A DNA stretch of 48,747 nucleotides from Prevotella sp. Its GTDB lineage: Bacteria > Bacteroidota > Bacteroidia > Bacteroidales > Bacteroidaceae. The notes beneath the pieces are model-generated. The model was not told where the DNA came from, ran no database searches, and saw only the letters and a program-made list of their open reading frames with translations. Positions 38,818-47,608 of the stretch are shown here, piece after piece. Made by a program: the position numbers and the translations under genes. Within the stretch, counting starts at the first letter, position 1; each line of letters opens with the position of its first letter. The stretch is from positions 1 through 48,747 of the forward strand of contig JAIKWS010000014.1 of NCBI GenBank assembly GCA_024684515.1, given 5' to 3'.

Positions 38818-41800
38818 TTAGATTCCCAGGCGTACGGTGAATGTGAACTGCTTAGAGAGCGGTGTTGCCACACCACCTGAGTTGACAAATTCTGGATCCT
38901 GTCCGTTCAGCTTCTTGTCAGCATAGATGAGGAAGAGGTTGGTAGCATCGAGCTTCAGCGATGCTGTGCTCAGGCCAATCTTGCTGATGAACTGTGGATT
39001 GAAATCGTAGGTCAGCGAGATGTCCTTCATACGGATGAAACCACCATCGGCCACGCGTGCCGTAGAATAGTTGTAGGCATTGTAGGCATAGCCCAGATAG
39101 TTGTCCTTGTAGTTCTGGCGTACAGAGGCAATAGCTGGAATGTCGGTGAAGTTCTCATCACCAGGCTGTACCCAGCGGTTCTTGAACTCCTTAGGCATAG
39201 CGCTCATGTCGCTATAGCTGGCAGAGAACACAGGATCGAGGCGGAGCTTGTTGCCAAATGAATAGGTGATGAACACGTTCAGACGCCAGTTCTTCCAGCG
39301 GAACATGTTGTTCAGACCACCAGTGTAGGTAGGCTCGGTAGGACCTTCGTACTTGAGGTGATCGAGACGCTCATACTCCTGGAAGTAGATATCGCTGGTG
39401 GTGACATTGCCACTCTCGTTGATAACCTGTGGGATACCTTCGTCGTTGAGACCCTGGAACTGGAAAGAGAACAGGGCACGGTGAGGATAGCCTTCGCGAG
39501 CATAACCGCTGGATGATACGAGGTCGATGACACGTGATACTGACATCAGGTCGGTGATCTCGGTATAGTTGTAGGCAAACGTCAGGTCGGTGTTCCACTG
39601 GAAATCCTGTGTCTTGATATTGGCAGACGAAATCGTGGCTTCCACACCATGTGACTTCATTGATGCTACATTGGCATACTGACGACCGATGATTTGTCCG
39701 TAGTAGTAACCCATCAGGTCGAAGTTGTCGCGCCAGTAGGCATCAGTGACGATGTTGATGCGGTTGTTGAGGAATCCAAGGTCTACACCCACGTTGAACT
39801 CATGCTTCTTCTCATAGGTCAGGTCCTTGTTGCCGAGGCTCGACTGGTAGAGTGCCAGCTCCTGCTGGTCGCCCTGTGGTCGCCACATGTTGGTGGAGCG
39901 GAAAATAGGCTTGGCGTTTGAGGCGGCTGTCTGTTCACCCACGAGTGAATAGCTCAGACGGAGCGTGGCGTGCGAGAAGGCATTGTTGGTGCTCTCTGCC
40001 CAGTTCTTGAAGAAAGGCTCTTCGTGGGCGTTCCACGATGCAGATACGTTCCATGTGGGCAGCCAGCGGCTCTGACGGCTCTTGCCCAGCTGGTTAGAAC
40101 CATCGTAGCGAGCTGTGAAGTTGGTGGAATAGCGACCCTTATAGCTGTAGTTGACATTACCGAAGTAAGCCAGGCGACGGTTCCACGAGCGTCCGAATGA
40201 GGTGAGGTCGGTACCTTCCTCTTTTGCCTGCTTGTAGAAATCGGGAGTGATGGTGACGATGCGGTTCATGTTGTAGTTCACACCATAGTCCTGATGCTCA
40301 CGGGCATCGTAGTCGGCACGGTTGGCTTCCATACCAGCCAAAGCACTGAAGATGTGGGTCTCGACATCGTTAACCGACCAGACATGGTTGTAGTTGACAG
40401 TACCGCGGAAGTCTAGCTGCTTCACCTGGTTCAGGTTCTCGATGAAGATACCACCGCTGGGCATTACGGAGATGGGCAGCGAGTTGGGTTTGTCTGGATC
40501 TGTATACAGATAGGGGTTCGAGTACATGATGTTGGGGTTGTCGACACCAGCGCGATAAGCTTCCGCCTGGTTCGAACTGTCCATAATAGAATGGTCGCGA
40601 GCCGAGCGGTTGATACGGTAGCTACCCAGCACGTTGATGGAAAGACCACGTAGAGGCTTCCATTCCAGTTCTCCCTGGAACTTCAGGTCCATCACGTTGA
40701 TATCGATGAAGTTGTTGTCCAGTTCGTGGAAGATGCTGAAGGGAGCATAGTTACGGGTGTACATCTGATAGGGATCCAGTGTGCGGCTGGTGTTCAGTGC
40801 ATAGCTGAAAGGGTTGATATCGAACGAACGGCTAACGGCTCCACTGACCACGTCGGTGCTCTGGTTCAGTGTGCCAGGAGCTTGCTGGTCGCGATAGCTG
40901 CCATTGGTACGCAGAGTGGCAGTCAGATTCTTCGACAGCTTGTAGCTGGCGTTGATGTTGGCAGTATAGCGTTGCACTTTCGAGTCCTTTGTCCATCCTG
41001 GGTCTATCATTGCCGAGAGCGAGGCGTACATGCTGCTTCGTTCGGTACCGCTGCTGACGCTGATGGAGTGGGTCTGCATGATGTTGTTGTTGAACAGCAG
41101 GTCGAACCAGTCCGTATTGCGGTATTCTGCCTCCTGAAGGTATTTGGCCATGGCTGCCTGCGTGAAGGGCAGCTCGAAGTTCTGCTTGTCGGTATTGTAC
41201 GAGTCCATCAGGCCATACATCTTACCATACAGGGCAGCTGACGAGGCATTGGCAACCTGCGAGAACTCCAGCCATCCTTTGGCTTCCATTTCCTTGTAGA
41301 TACCCATCTGCTCTTGTGAGTTGGAGATGTTGTAGTCGTTATAGGAGGGCTTCATACGATAGGTGAACTCACCAGTGTAGTTGATGCTGCTATGTCCGGC
41401 ACGTCCTTTCTTAGTGGTGATAACGACCACACCCGACATAGCGCGTGCGCCATAGATAGATGTAGCAGAACCGTCTTTCAGCACCTGGAACGACTCGATG
41501 TCATCGGCATTCAGGCCAGCAATGGCATTGGAAATCAGCGTTGTCGCATCACCACTCGACAGGTCGTCGGCATCCACATTTACGGCATCCTCCATGATGA
41601 CGCCATCGACCACCCACAGGGGGCTGCTGGAGCCGTAGATAGAGGTAGCACCACGCACACGGATTTTGGGAGCGGTACCAAAGGTGCTTGATACATTCTG
41701 AACAGACACACCAGCGGCACGTCCTTCCAGCGAACGGGTGACATCGGCCACACCATCAAGCTTCGTCTCCTCGGCATCGATTTTCGTGGTAGCACCAGTG

Positions 41801-42141
41801 AACAGACGTTTGTCCATCTTCTGAATACCTGTGACAACAACCTCATCCACAGTGTGAGCATCGGTCTTCAGCGTGATCTTCATCCCGTTTTTGGGTGTAA
41901 CGGTCTGGGTCACCATACCGATGTAGCTGATCACAATCTTTTTACCTGAGGGGACGGCAATGTTGAACTTTCCGTTCACATCCGTCTTGGTTCCTTGCCT
42001 GGTGCCCTGAATCATAACGGTAGCACCAATACATGGCTCACCGTTGTCTTCGAAGACCGTACCAGAAATGTGATTCTGGGCCAAGGCTGCTCCCAGTGAC
42101 AGGAAGAAGCCAACCAAAAGCATTGCTAGTCTTTTTTTCAT
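38818..42141 (-). CDS. SusC/RagA-family TonB-dependent outer-membrane transporter
   Basis: 1107 residues. Signal peptide, then a CarboxypepD_reg-like domain (about 25-100: ISGTVFEDNGEPCIGATVMIQG), the TonB-box/plug entry DEVVVTGIQK, a plug with IYGARAMSGVVVITTKKGR and a 22-strand barrel ending FTFTVRLGI. It imports oligomers bound by the SusD partner using TonB energy. No STN domain is present, so no direct anti-sigma signalling is expected. First gene of the operon susC-susD-metallohydrolase-DUF4302-giant protein. No regulator (SusR, HTCS or ECF sigma) is adjacent. Confidence 0.97.
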   Translation of the reverse strand: MKKRLAMLLVGFFLSLGAALAQNHISGTVFEDNGEPCIGATVMIQGTRQGTKTDVNGKFNIAVPSGKKIVISYIGMVTQTVTPKNGMKITLKTDAHTVDEVVVTGIQKMDKRLFTGATTKIDAEETKLDGVADVTRSLEGRAAGVSVQNVSSTFGTAPKIRVRGATSIYGSSSPLWVVDGVIMEDAVNVDADDLSSGDATTLISNAIAGLNADDIESFQVLKDGSATSIYGARAMSGVVVITTKKGRAGHSSINYTGEFTYRMKPSYNDYNISNSQEQMGIYKEMEAKGWLEFSQVANASSAALYGKMYGLMDSYNTDKQNFELPFTQAAMAKYLQEAEYRNTDWFDLLFNNNIMQTHSISVSSGTERSSMYASLSAMIDPGWTKDSKVQRYTANINASYKLSKNLTATLRTNGSYRDQQAPGTLNQSTDVVSGAVSRSFDINPFSYALNTSRTLDPYQMYTRNYAPFSIFHELDNNFIDINVMDLKFQGELEWKPLRGLSINVLGSYRINRSARDHSIMDSSNQAEAYRAGVDNPNIMYSNPYLYTDPDKPNSLPISVMPSGGIFIENLNQVKQLDFRGTVNYNHVWSVNDVETHIFSALAGMEANRADYDAREHQDYGVNYNMNRIVTITPDFYKQAKEEGTDLTSFGRSWNRRLAYFGNVNYSYKGRYSTNFTARYDGSNQLGKSRQSRWLPTWNVSASWNAHEEPFFKNWAESTNNAFSHATLRLSYSLVGEQTAASNAKPIFRSTNMWRPQGDQQELALYQSSLGNKDLTYEKKHEFNVGVDLGFLNNRINIVTDAYWRDNFDLMGYYYGQIIGRQYANVASMKSHGVEATISSANIKTQDFQWNTDLTFAYNYTEITDLMSVSRVIDLVSSSGYAREGYPHRALFSFQFQGLNDEGIPQVINESGNVTTSDIYFQEYERLDHLKYEGPTEPTYTGGLNNMFRWKNWRLNVFITYSFGNKLRLDPVFSASYSDMSAMPKEFKNRWVQPGDENFTDIPAIASVRQNYKDNYLGYAYNAYNYSTARVADGGFIRMKDISLTYDFNPQFISKIGLSTASLKLDATNLFLIYADKKLNGQDPEFVNSGGVATPLSKQFTFTVRLGI

Positions 42142-42182
42142 AAAATGTATTTTACTCTAATTTATATTTGCTTTTTAGGGTG

Positions 42183-42214
42183 CAAAGTTACTGCTAAATT
42201 ATCAAAAAAGCAAA
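42183..42214 (-). promoter_or_regulatory. Promoter of the susCD operon
   Basis: Minus-strand TTTG (42214-42211), 20 nt, TAACTTTG (42190-42183): a full-consensus Bacteroidota promoter about 42 bp before the susC ATG. Confidence 0.75.
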
Positions 42215-43014
42215 TAATTATCTTAAAATCTTGCATTTTGACCACTTTTTTAGCACTTCGTTACCTATTGCATGAATGAAAATATGCTGAATGCCTGTGC
42301 TGTATCATGACAAGTCACCACAGAACAAAAGTAAAAAGGATGTTGATAAAAGTTATCCTTTCTGCAACTGCGGACAGACATAAGATCTGTCCTTACGGTG
42401 TGCATGTTTTTGGGCACAGCAAATGAGGCTCCCTATTTCTTATGTTGAGCAAGGCCTCCTATATTACAAACATGTAATTCCCCGTTTTGCTGGGGAGCGT
42501 GAGGGCTCCCGTGGTGAAATAAATATTATGTGCACAAGAAAAAGCGTGCTACTCGGTTTGGAAAATACGAATGCTATTTTGGAAAATACTAGCGCCGTTT
42601 TCCGCCTACCTCTTTCTACAGACTATGCCTCATGTTACACACGGCATAGTCGCAACCCCGATCTGAAGTAGCGTGTTTGTGCTTCCTATGGCTATCTACA
42701 ATTTCCTGAAGGTCATTATGTTAATCCCCAAGTGGCGATTCTGGCGACTTTCCCCTTTCTTGGCCATATTAGTATTTATTGCATAACCACCTTGATAGCC
42801 CTCGCCGCAAGCGGCAAGGAGCAGGAGCAACACGAAATAAAAAACACCGTAACATCGTCTGCCGTCTATTTGTCCATTTGTTTCTATGTCTGATTGTCCT
42901 TTTGTTCTTATGTCAGATGCTGTCACACTGTCCGGTACTCTATCTGGCAGCTGTGGGCGGCAAAGAAGGCTAGACTGATTGCAGGCCAGATTTCCTTTGG
43001 TGAACGTTGAGCGT
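42215..43014. other. Intergenic region with small repeats
   Basis: No firm gene. GGACAGA-CATAAGA-TCTGTCC (42372-42392) is a hairpin. A two-copy 21-bp repeat GGAAAATAC-N8-TTTT lies around 42558-42600. A 24-bp imperfect duplicate GACATAAGAACAAAAGGACA / GACATAGAAACAAATGGACA lies on the minus strand at about 42870-42922. A doubtful small lipoprotein ORF is entered separately. Confidence 0.5.
42696..42926 (-). CDS. Doubtful small lipoprotein ORF
   Basis: A 76-residue ORF whose middle reads GVFYFVLLLLLAACGEGYQG, a good lipoprotein signal with LAAC lipobox. The 25 residues ahead of it come from a 24-bp DNA repeat and look non-native, so a later non-ATG start or a decayed gene is possible. The mature part would be only about 36 residues. 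No promoter or homology was recognised. Confidence 0.2.
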   Translation of the reverse strand: MTASDIRTKGQSDIETNGQIDGRRCYGVFYFVLLLLLAACGEGYQGGYAINTNMAKKGESRQNRHLGINIMTFRKL

Positions 43015-44829
43015 TTAAGGAATCAGCGGCGTGCAGGCCTGGCGCAGCCACTCTGCCTCGTCGGTAGAGAGCTGGGGCGTCAGCAGTTCGCAGACCATTT
43101 GATGGTAGTCATCGAGCCATTGAATCTCTTCGCTTGTCATCATGCTGACGATGATGGGCCGTTTGTCGATAGGGCACAATGTGAGTGACTCAAATTGCAG
43201 GAATGGTCCGAATTCGCCAACGACAGCCTCTCCCAAAGGGTCTTCTGGCGTGTAAGGCTTGATGAGCAGTGTGTTCTCAATTCTAACGCCAAAGCGTCCT
43301 GGTAGGTAGATGCCGGGCTCGTCAGTAACCGTCATTCCTGCCACCAGTGGCGCTGGCTTCCACTCCATGCGTATCTGATGAGGGCCTTCGTGTACATTCA
43401 GGTAGGTGCCCACTCCGTGTCCTGTTCCGTGCAGATAGTGCAGCCCTTCCCGCCACATCGCCCTCTTGGCGAGCACGTCGAGCTGGGTGCCGCTGATGCC
43501 AGATGGGAATTTTGCCAGTTCTATCTGTATATGCCCTTTCAGCACCAGCGTATAGACATGCTTCATGTAGTCGGAAATGGGACCCAGTGGTATGGTGCGT
43601 GTGATGTCTGTCGTCCCGTTCAGGTATTGCGCACCGCTGTCGAGCAACAGCATGCCTTCTGCTTTTAGTGGGATGTCAGTCTCTTCTGTCGGTTCGTAGT
43701 GGATGATGGCTCCATGCTCACCATAGCCGGCAATGGTGTCGAACGAGATGTCGCGGTAGAGTGGCTGCTCGGCTCGCAGTGCTGTCAGCTTGCGGTCGAT
43801 AGACAGTTCTGTCTCCTTGGTCACGTCCGTTTCATCTAGCCATTTCAGGAATCTTACCATTGCGATGCCGTCTTTCAGCATCGCCGACTTAAAACCCGCT
43901 ATCTCAGTGGCGTTCTTGACGGTTTTCATTCGTTTGACTGGCGATTCTGTCTCTACCACCTCACGGCTTACGGCTTTGTAGAGTGTGTAGTTTACCTCGT
44001 CGGGGTCGAGTAGGATATTGTACTCGAAATAGTCTTTGAGGCCACGGGTGACGTTCTCGTAGGCGTCCACCCGTATGTCGTTCTCCCGCAGATAAGCTGT
44101 CACTGCCGGTGTCAGCTTCACATTGTTAATATATAGTGTGACATCTTTTGACGAGATGAGCAGGTAGCTCACGAAGACAGGGTTGCAGTGAACATCCGTG
44201 CCCCGCAGGTTCAGTGTCCAGGCAATGTCGTCGAGGGCAGCCATCAGCATGCCATCTGCATGCTGGTCTCGCAGTGCCTGACGGATGCGTTGCAGTTTTG
44301 ATGTATAGCTCTCGCCAGCATATTCGATGGGGAATAGCTCCACGGGCTGCTGAGGTATGACAGGACGGTTTTTCCAGATGAGGCTGAGCGGATCCAGGTT
44401 GGTACGAAGCGTGAAACCGCCTTGTCTGCGCAGGTCGCTGATCAGCTCGCGTGCCATGCTGGTCGAGCACACCATGCCGTCGATGCCGATTTCTGTCGAT
44501 GTGCCTTGGCCAGAGCACTCGCTGCTAATCCATTCAGCGATGGTAGGTGTGCCAGGCATCTTCAGCCGCATCAGCTGGAACTCTGTGCCACTGAGCTGTT
44601 CTTCAGCGGCCAGGAAGTAGCGGGAGTCCGTCCAGAGGGCGGCACTGGTCATGGTGACAACGGCGGTTCCTGCCGAGCCGTTGAAACCGCTGATAAACTC
44701 ACGGCCTTTCCAATGGTCGGCCACATATTCACTCTGGTGAGGGTCGCTGGATGGGAAGATAAATGCTGCGAGATGTTCTCTTTCCATCACCTCGCGCAAA
44801 TCGTTCAGACGTTGTTCGATGGTATTCAT
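43015..44829 (-). CDS. Xaa-Pro aminopeptidase P (M24B family)
   Basis: 604 residues from ATG 44829 (MNTIEQRLNDLREVME); the ORF runs on to 45084 but that part contains the promoter and overlaps mdh. Two creatinase-like N-terminal domains precede a pita-bread catalytic domain with metal ligands in LLLDSGAQYLNGTTDITRTI (two Asp), HGTGHGVGTYLNVHEGP (His), TVTDEPGIYL (Glu) and VRIENTLL (Glu). The three-domain length is that of eukaryote-like APP1, removing N-terminal residues ahead of proline. Probably cytoplasmic, since no signal peptide is present. Divergent from mdh. Confidence 0.95.
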   Translation of the reverse strand: MNTIEQRLNDLREVMEREHLAAFIFPSSDPHQSEYVADHWKGREFISGFNGSAGTAVVTMTSAALWTDSRYFLAAEEQLSGTEFQLMRLKMPGTPTIAEWISSECSGQGTSTEIGIDGMVCSTSMARELISDLRRQGGFTLRTNLDPLSLIWKNRPVIPQQPVELFPIEYAGESYTSKLQRIRQALRDQHADGMLMAALDDIAWTLNLRGTDVHCNPVFVSYLLISSKDVTLYINNVKLTPAVTAYLRENDIRVDAYENVTRGLKDYFEYNILLDPDEVNYTLYKAVSREVVETESPVKRMKTVKNATEIAGFKSAMLKDGIAMVRFLKWLDETDVTKETELSIDRKLTALRAEQPLYRDISFDTIAGYGEHGAIIHYEPTEETDIPLKAEGMLLLDSGAQYLNGTTDITRTIPLGPISDYMKHVYTLVLKGHIQIELAKFPSGISGTQLDVLAKRAMWREGLHYLHGTGHGVGTYLNVHEGPHQIRMEWKPAPLVAGMTVTDEPGIYLPGRFGVRIENTLLIKPYTPEDPLGEAVVGEFGPFLQFESLTLCPIDKRPIIVSMMTSEEIQWLDDYHQMVCELLTPQLSTDEAEWLRQACTPLIP

Positions 44830-44865
44830 AGCTCTACTTGTTGTGTTTTTGACATTTCTACTTTG

Positions 44866-44873
44866 CAAAGATA
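44866..44873 (-). promoter_or_regulatory. -7 box of the aminopeptidase P gene
   Basis: Minus-strand TATCTTTG (44873-44866), 36 bp before ATG 44829. Confidence 0.6.
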
Positions 44874-44969
44874 CAAAAAAAGTTTGAATTCGCGAGAGGT
44901 AAAACTGAAAATTGCTTAAGGGGGATTGAAAAAATAGCGTTTTCCATCTCTTGTATGTGTTTTTTTTGC

Positions 44970-44977
44970 TATCTTTG
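44970..44977 (+). promoter_or_regulatory. -7 box of the malate dehydrogenase gene
   Basis: TATCTTTG, 42 bp before the ATG. The leader is AT-rich with no Shine-Dalgarno site. Confidence 0.6.
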
Positions 44978-45019
44978 CGCACGAAACACATCTTAAACTT
45001 AAAAAGTAAATAAAGAATT

Positions 45020-46012
45020 ATGGCATTTTTGACAAATGACAAACTGGTCATTGTTGGCGCAGCCGGCATGATTGGTTCTAACATGGCTCAGAGCGCACTG
45101 ATGATGGGCCTGACAAGTAATCTGTGTCTATACGACGTGTTCTCGCCCGAGGGTGTGGCTGAGGAAATGCGCCAGAGTGGTTTTGATGAGGCTACCATCA
45201 CTGCTACTACCGATGCTGAGGAGGCTTTCCGTGATGCCAAGTACATCATTTCCAGTGGTGGTGCTCCTCGTAAGGAGGGCATGACTCGTGAGGACCTGCT
45301 TGCCGGCAACTGCAAGATTGCTGAGGAGCTGGGTAAGAATATCAAGAAGTACTGCCCCGATGTGAAGCATGTGGTTATCATCTTCAATCCTGCTGACCTT
45401 ACTGGTTTGGTGACACTGCTCTATAGTGGTCTGAAGCCTGGTCAGGTGACCACGCTGGCTGGTCTGGACACCACTCGTCTGCAGAGTGCTCTTGCCAAGA
45501 AGTTTGGCGTGCTCCAGAGCGAGATCAAGGGTTGTGCCACTTATGGTGGCCACGGTGAGCAGATGGCTGTCTTCGGAAGTCATGTCACCATCAAGGGTCG
45601 CAAGCTGACTGATATCATCGGCACTCCTGAGTTCCCAGCTGAGGAATGGGAGCAGATGAAGACCGACGTCACCAAGGGTGGTGCTGCCATCATCAAGCTG
45701 CGTGGACGTTCCAGCTTCCAGAGCCCCTCTTATCTGTCTGTTGAGATGATCAGGGCTGCTATGGGTGGTGAGCCTTTCCGCTTCCCCGTAGGTACTTATG
45801 TGAAGACTGACAAGTACGATCACATCATGATGGCCATGAAGACCACGATGACTGCTGATGGCGCCAAGTATGAGGTTCCACAGGGACTGCCTGAGGAGAA
45901 TGCCAAGCTCGATCAGAGCTATGAGCACTTGTGCAAGATGCGTGATGAGCTGGTCACTCTGAACATCGTGCCTCCCATCAGTGAGTGGAGCAAGATCAAC
46001 GAGAACCTGTAG
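45020..46012 (+). CDS. mdh: Malate dehydrogenase (NAD-dependent)
   Basis: 330 residues. The Rossmann motif is VGAAGMIGSNMA; GAPRKEGMTR carries the Arg that selects malate over lactate; FNPADL and LDTTRLQ are typical, and YGGHGEQMAVF holds the catalytic His. It interconverts malate and oxaloacetate with NAD(H), in Bacteroidales mainly toward fumarate and succinate/propionate fermentation. Own promoter and a strong terminator make it a single-gene transcript. Confidence 0.95.
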   Translation: MAFLTNDKLVIVGAAGMIGSNMAQSALMMGLTSNLCLYDVFSPEGVAEEMRQSGFDEATITATTDAEEAFRDAKYIISSGGAPRKEGMTREDLLAGNCKIAEELGKNIKKYCPDVKHVVIIFNPADLTGLVTLLYSGLKPGQVTTLAGLDTTRLQSALAKKFGVLQSEIKGCATYGGHGEQMAVFGSHVTIKGRKLTDIIGTPEFPAEEWEQMKTDVTKGGAAIIKLRGRSSFQSPSYLSVEMIRAAMGGEPFRFPVGTYVKTDKYDHIMMAMKTTMTADGAKYEVPQGLPEENAKLDQSYEHLCKMRDELVTLNIVPPISEWSKINENL

Positions 46013-46033
46013 TCGTGTTCTACGACGAAAGAG

Positions 46034-46080
46034 CGAATTGCACGCAATTTCCCCTTGGAAATGCGTGTAATTCGTTTTTT
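46034..46080 (+). terminator. Rho-independent terminator of mdh
   Basis: CGAATTgCACGCA pairs with TGCGTGtAATTCG, with an inner TTTCC/GGAAA pairing, followed by TTTTTT (46075-46080). It lies 22 bp after the stop. Confidence 0.92.
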
Positions 46081-46568
46081 ATGCTCATTCATCTTTGGGA
46101 CGAACTGATATCAACGGAGCTCGAGTGGTCTTGGGTAGAGAACATGCGTCATGCGGTACAAATTGCTACGGAAACATGTAATAATAATTATGTACGCGAG
46201 AAAAGCTGATAATCTGGATATCAATCAGCCGCAGATTTCCATCTAAACACTTTCGTGTGGTCTGCAATCACCAGATTTCCATTTTTCATTTTAATACTTC
46301 GCGACACAGGGAACAGCTTCCTTCTTCTCAAATTCCTTTTCAACAGCCATAAGTTCCGACTAGAGAGCAGCTAGCATCGAACAAATAGCGGACATCGTTT
46401 GAGATAAGTAGCTTACTGAGACATGCTAAAGGGCTGCTAAAGTACACCAGAGGAACTAGTGCAGACTCTGGGTGTATGGGTCTATTATGGGAGATTCTTT
46501 GTTTTATTGTCTTATCAGGTAAACGCAAAAAAGTCAATAGACAGCTTGTTTCATACTCCAGACTGCTT
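46081..46568. other. Intergenic region, nothing recognised
   Basis: Nearly 500 bp with no credible ORF, promoter or clear repeat before the array beginning at 46569. Confidence 0.5.
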
Positions 46569-46726
46569 CTAGCCATACTCTAGCCTCCTTCTAGCCTCCT
46601 TCTAGCCTCCTTCTAGCCTCCTTCTAGCCTCCTTCTAGCCTCCTTCTAGGCATACTCGAGAGTATGGCTAGAGTATGGTTAGAGTATGGCTAGGGTATGG
46701 CTAGAGTATGGCTAGGGTATGGGTAA
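46569..46726. repeat. 11-bp mirror array CTAGCCTCCTT / AGTATGGCTAG
   Basis: CTAGCCATACT (46569), six copies of CTAGCCTCCTT from 46580 every 11 bp, CTAGGCATACT (46646), a CGAG centre, then six AGTATGGCTAG-type units from 46661 every 11 bp. The outer and inner halves are inverted relative to each other; CTAGGCATACT-CGAG-AGTATGGCTAG can form an 11-bp hairpin with one mismatch. Confidence 0.9.
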
Positions 46727-46779
46727 GGTGTGGGGTGAACGAGTGTGTGAGAGTGAGATATGAACATTGTGAAAATCTG

Positions 46780-46857
46780 GACCTAGGGTTCATGTGCCAA
46801 CGAACATATGTTCGTGAGCCAAGTAACATATGTTCGTGAGCCAAGTAACATATGTTC
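46780..46857. repeat. 22-bp array of (G/T)AACATATGTTC, three copies
   Basis: Units at 46802, 46824 and 46846, exactly 22 bp apart. The leader ACCTAGGGTTCATGTGCCAA matches that of the array at 27319 apart from one missing C and the last base. Confidence 0.9.
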
Positions 46858-46930
46858 GTTAAAAATGACCCTCTGCCCTCCCTTGGACTAGTCCTCAGGA
46901 TATTGGTTGATGTGGGGAAATAGAGGTTGA

Positions 46931-47388
46931 AAATATTGCGACCTGTGCGGTTGAAATCCTTATGAACAATCTGTAATCTCGCTAAACAAGGATAGTGTCA
47001 TGGCCGGATGGCGCTCCCCTCCCCTCCTCTTAGGGGAAAGGCTACGGGTAGGCGAGCTTGCTTGGGAATGGGGCAGGGGTGGGTCTGCAGAACTATCTAT
47101 TACACCTAGCACTGCACACCTACATTGCTTGCCATCACCTGTGGAATCCTGAGCTAGACGCCCTCGTTGTGGGCCCGCCAAGCAGATAGGAAGTTAGTCT
47201 TGCAGACCCCACCCCTAGCCCCTCCCCTAAGAGGAGGGAAGGGGAGTGGCTACGCGATGTCCTTCACTCGTGGCTAGCGCACGGCTGGCTAAAGCGATAT
47301 CTGCCAGTGAGCTTCATGCCAATGGTCATGATAAAAGTCTATTTTTTTCATCAAGTATCAATCTTCAACCGCACAGGTCGAAATATTG
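46931..47388. mobile_element. MITE-like composite element, copy B, complete with target duplication
   Basis: The element is 46939-47380 (442 bp). Its ends are CGACCTGTGCGGTTGAA (46939-46955) and the exact complement TTCAACCGCACAGGTCG (47364-47380). It is flanked by the direct repeat AAATATTG at 46931-46938 and 47381-47388, the footprint of insertion with an 8-bp target duplication. Inside are an inner inverted pair (CAGGGGTGGGTCTGCA with TGCAGACCCCACCCCT) around a core shared with copy A, then CCTCCCCTAAGAGGAGG and GGCTACGCGATGTCC modules shared with copy C. No transposase is encoded, so movement would need one in trans. Confidence 0.85.
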
Positions 47389-47573
47389 CAAGGATAAACA
47401 TGATTATGAAGAAAATAGTATGCCAGGTCTGACAATGGTAAAAACCCCAAAATGCGTGGTACAACCGACAGGGAAGGTTTTAGATAGTTATAAGACCCAT
47501 TTCCTTACGCATGAATTAAAGATGCTACTGCATTTTTTAGGGGCTTAATTCTATGTAATTGCCAAATATTTTG

Positions 47574-47581
47574 TAACTTTG
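47574..47581 (+). promoter_or_regulatory. -7 box of the gamma-carbonic anhydrase-like gene
   Basis: TAACTTTG, 27 bp before ATG 47609. It excludes the in-frame ATG at 47579. Confidence 0.6.
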
Positions 47582-47608
47582 CGTCCAAAATTAAAACGAG
47601 TAGAAAGA

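Noticed and set aside
45128..45928. 266-residue minus-strand ORF
   Set aside because: It is antisense to malate dehydrogenase, with no recognisable motif.
47281..47362. Short minus-strand ORF MKKIDFYHDHWHEAHWQISL at the right end of element B, resembling a transposase start
   Set aside because: Copy C has one more T in the run, which shifts the frame and stops it at once, so coding is not conserved.
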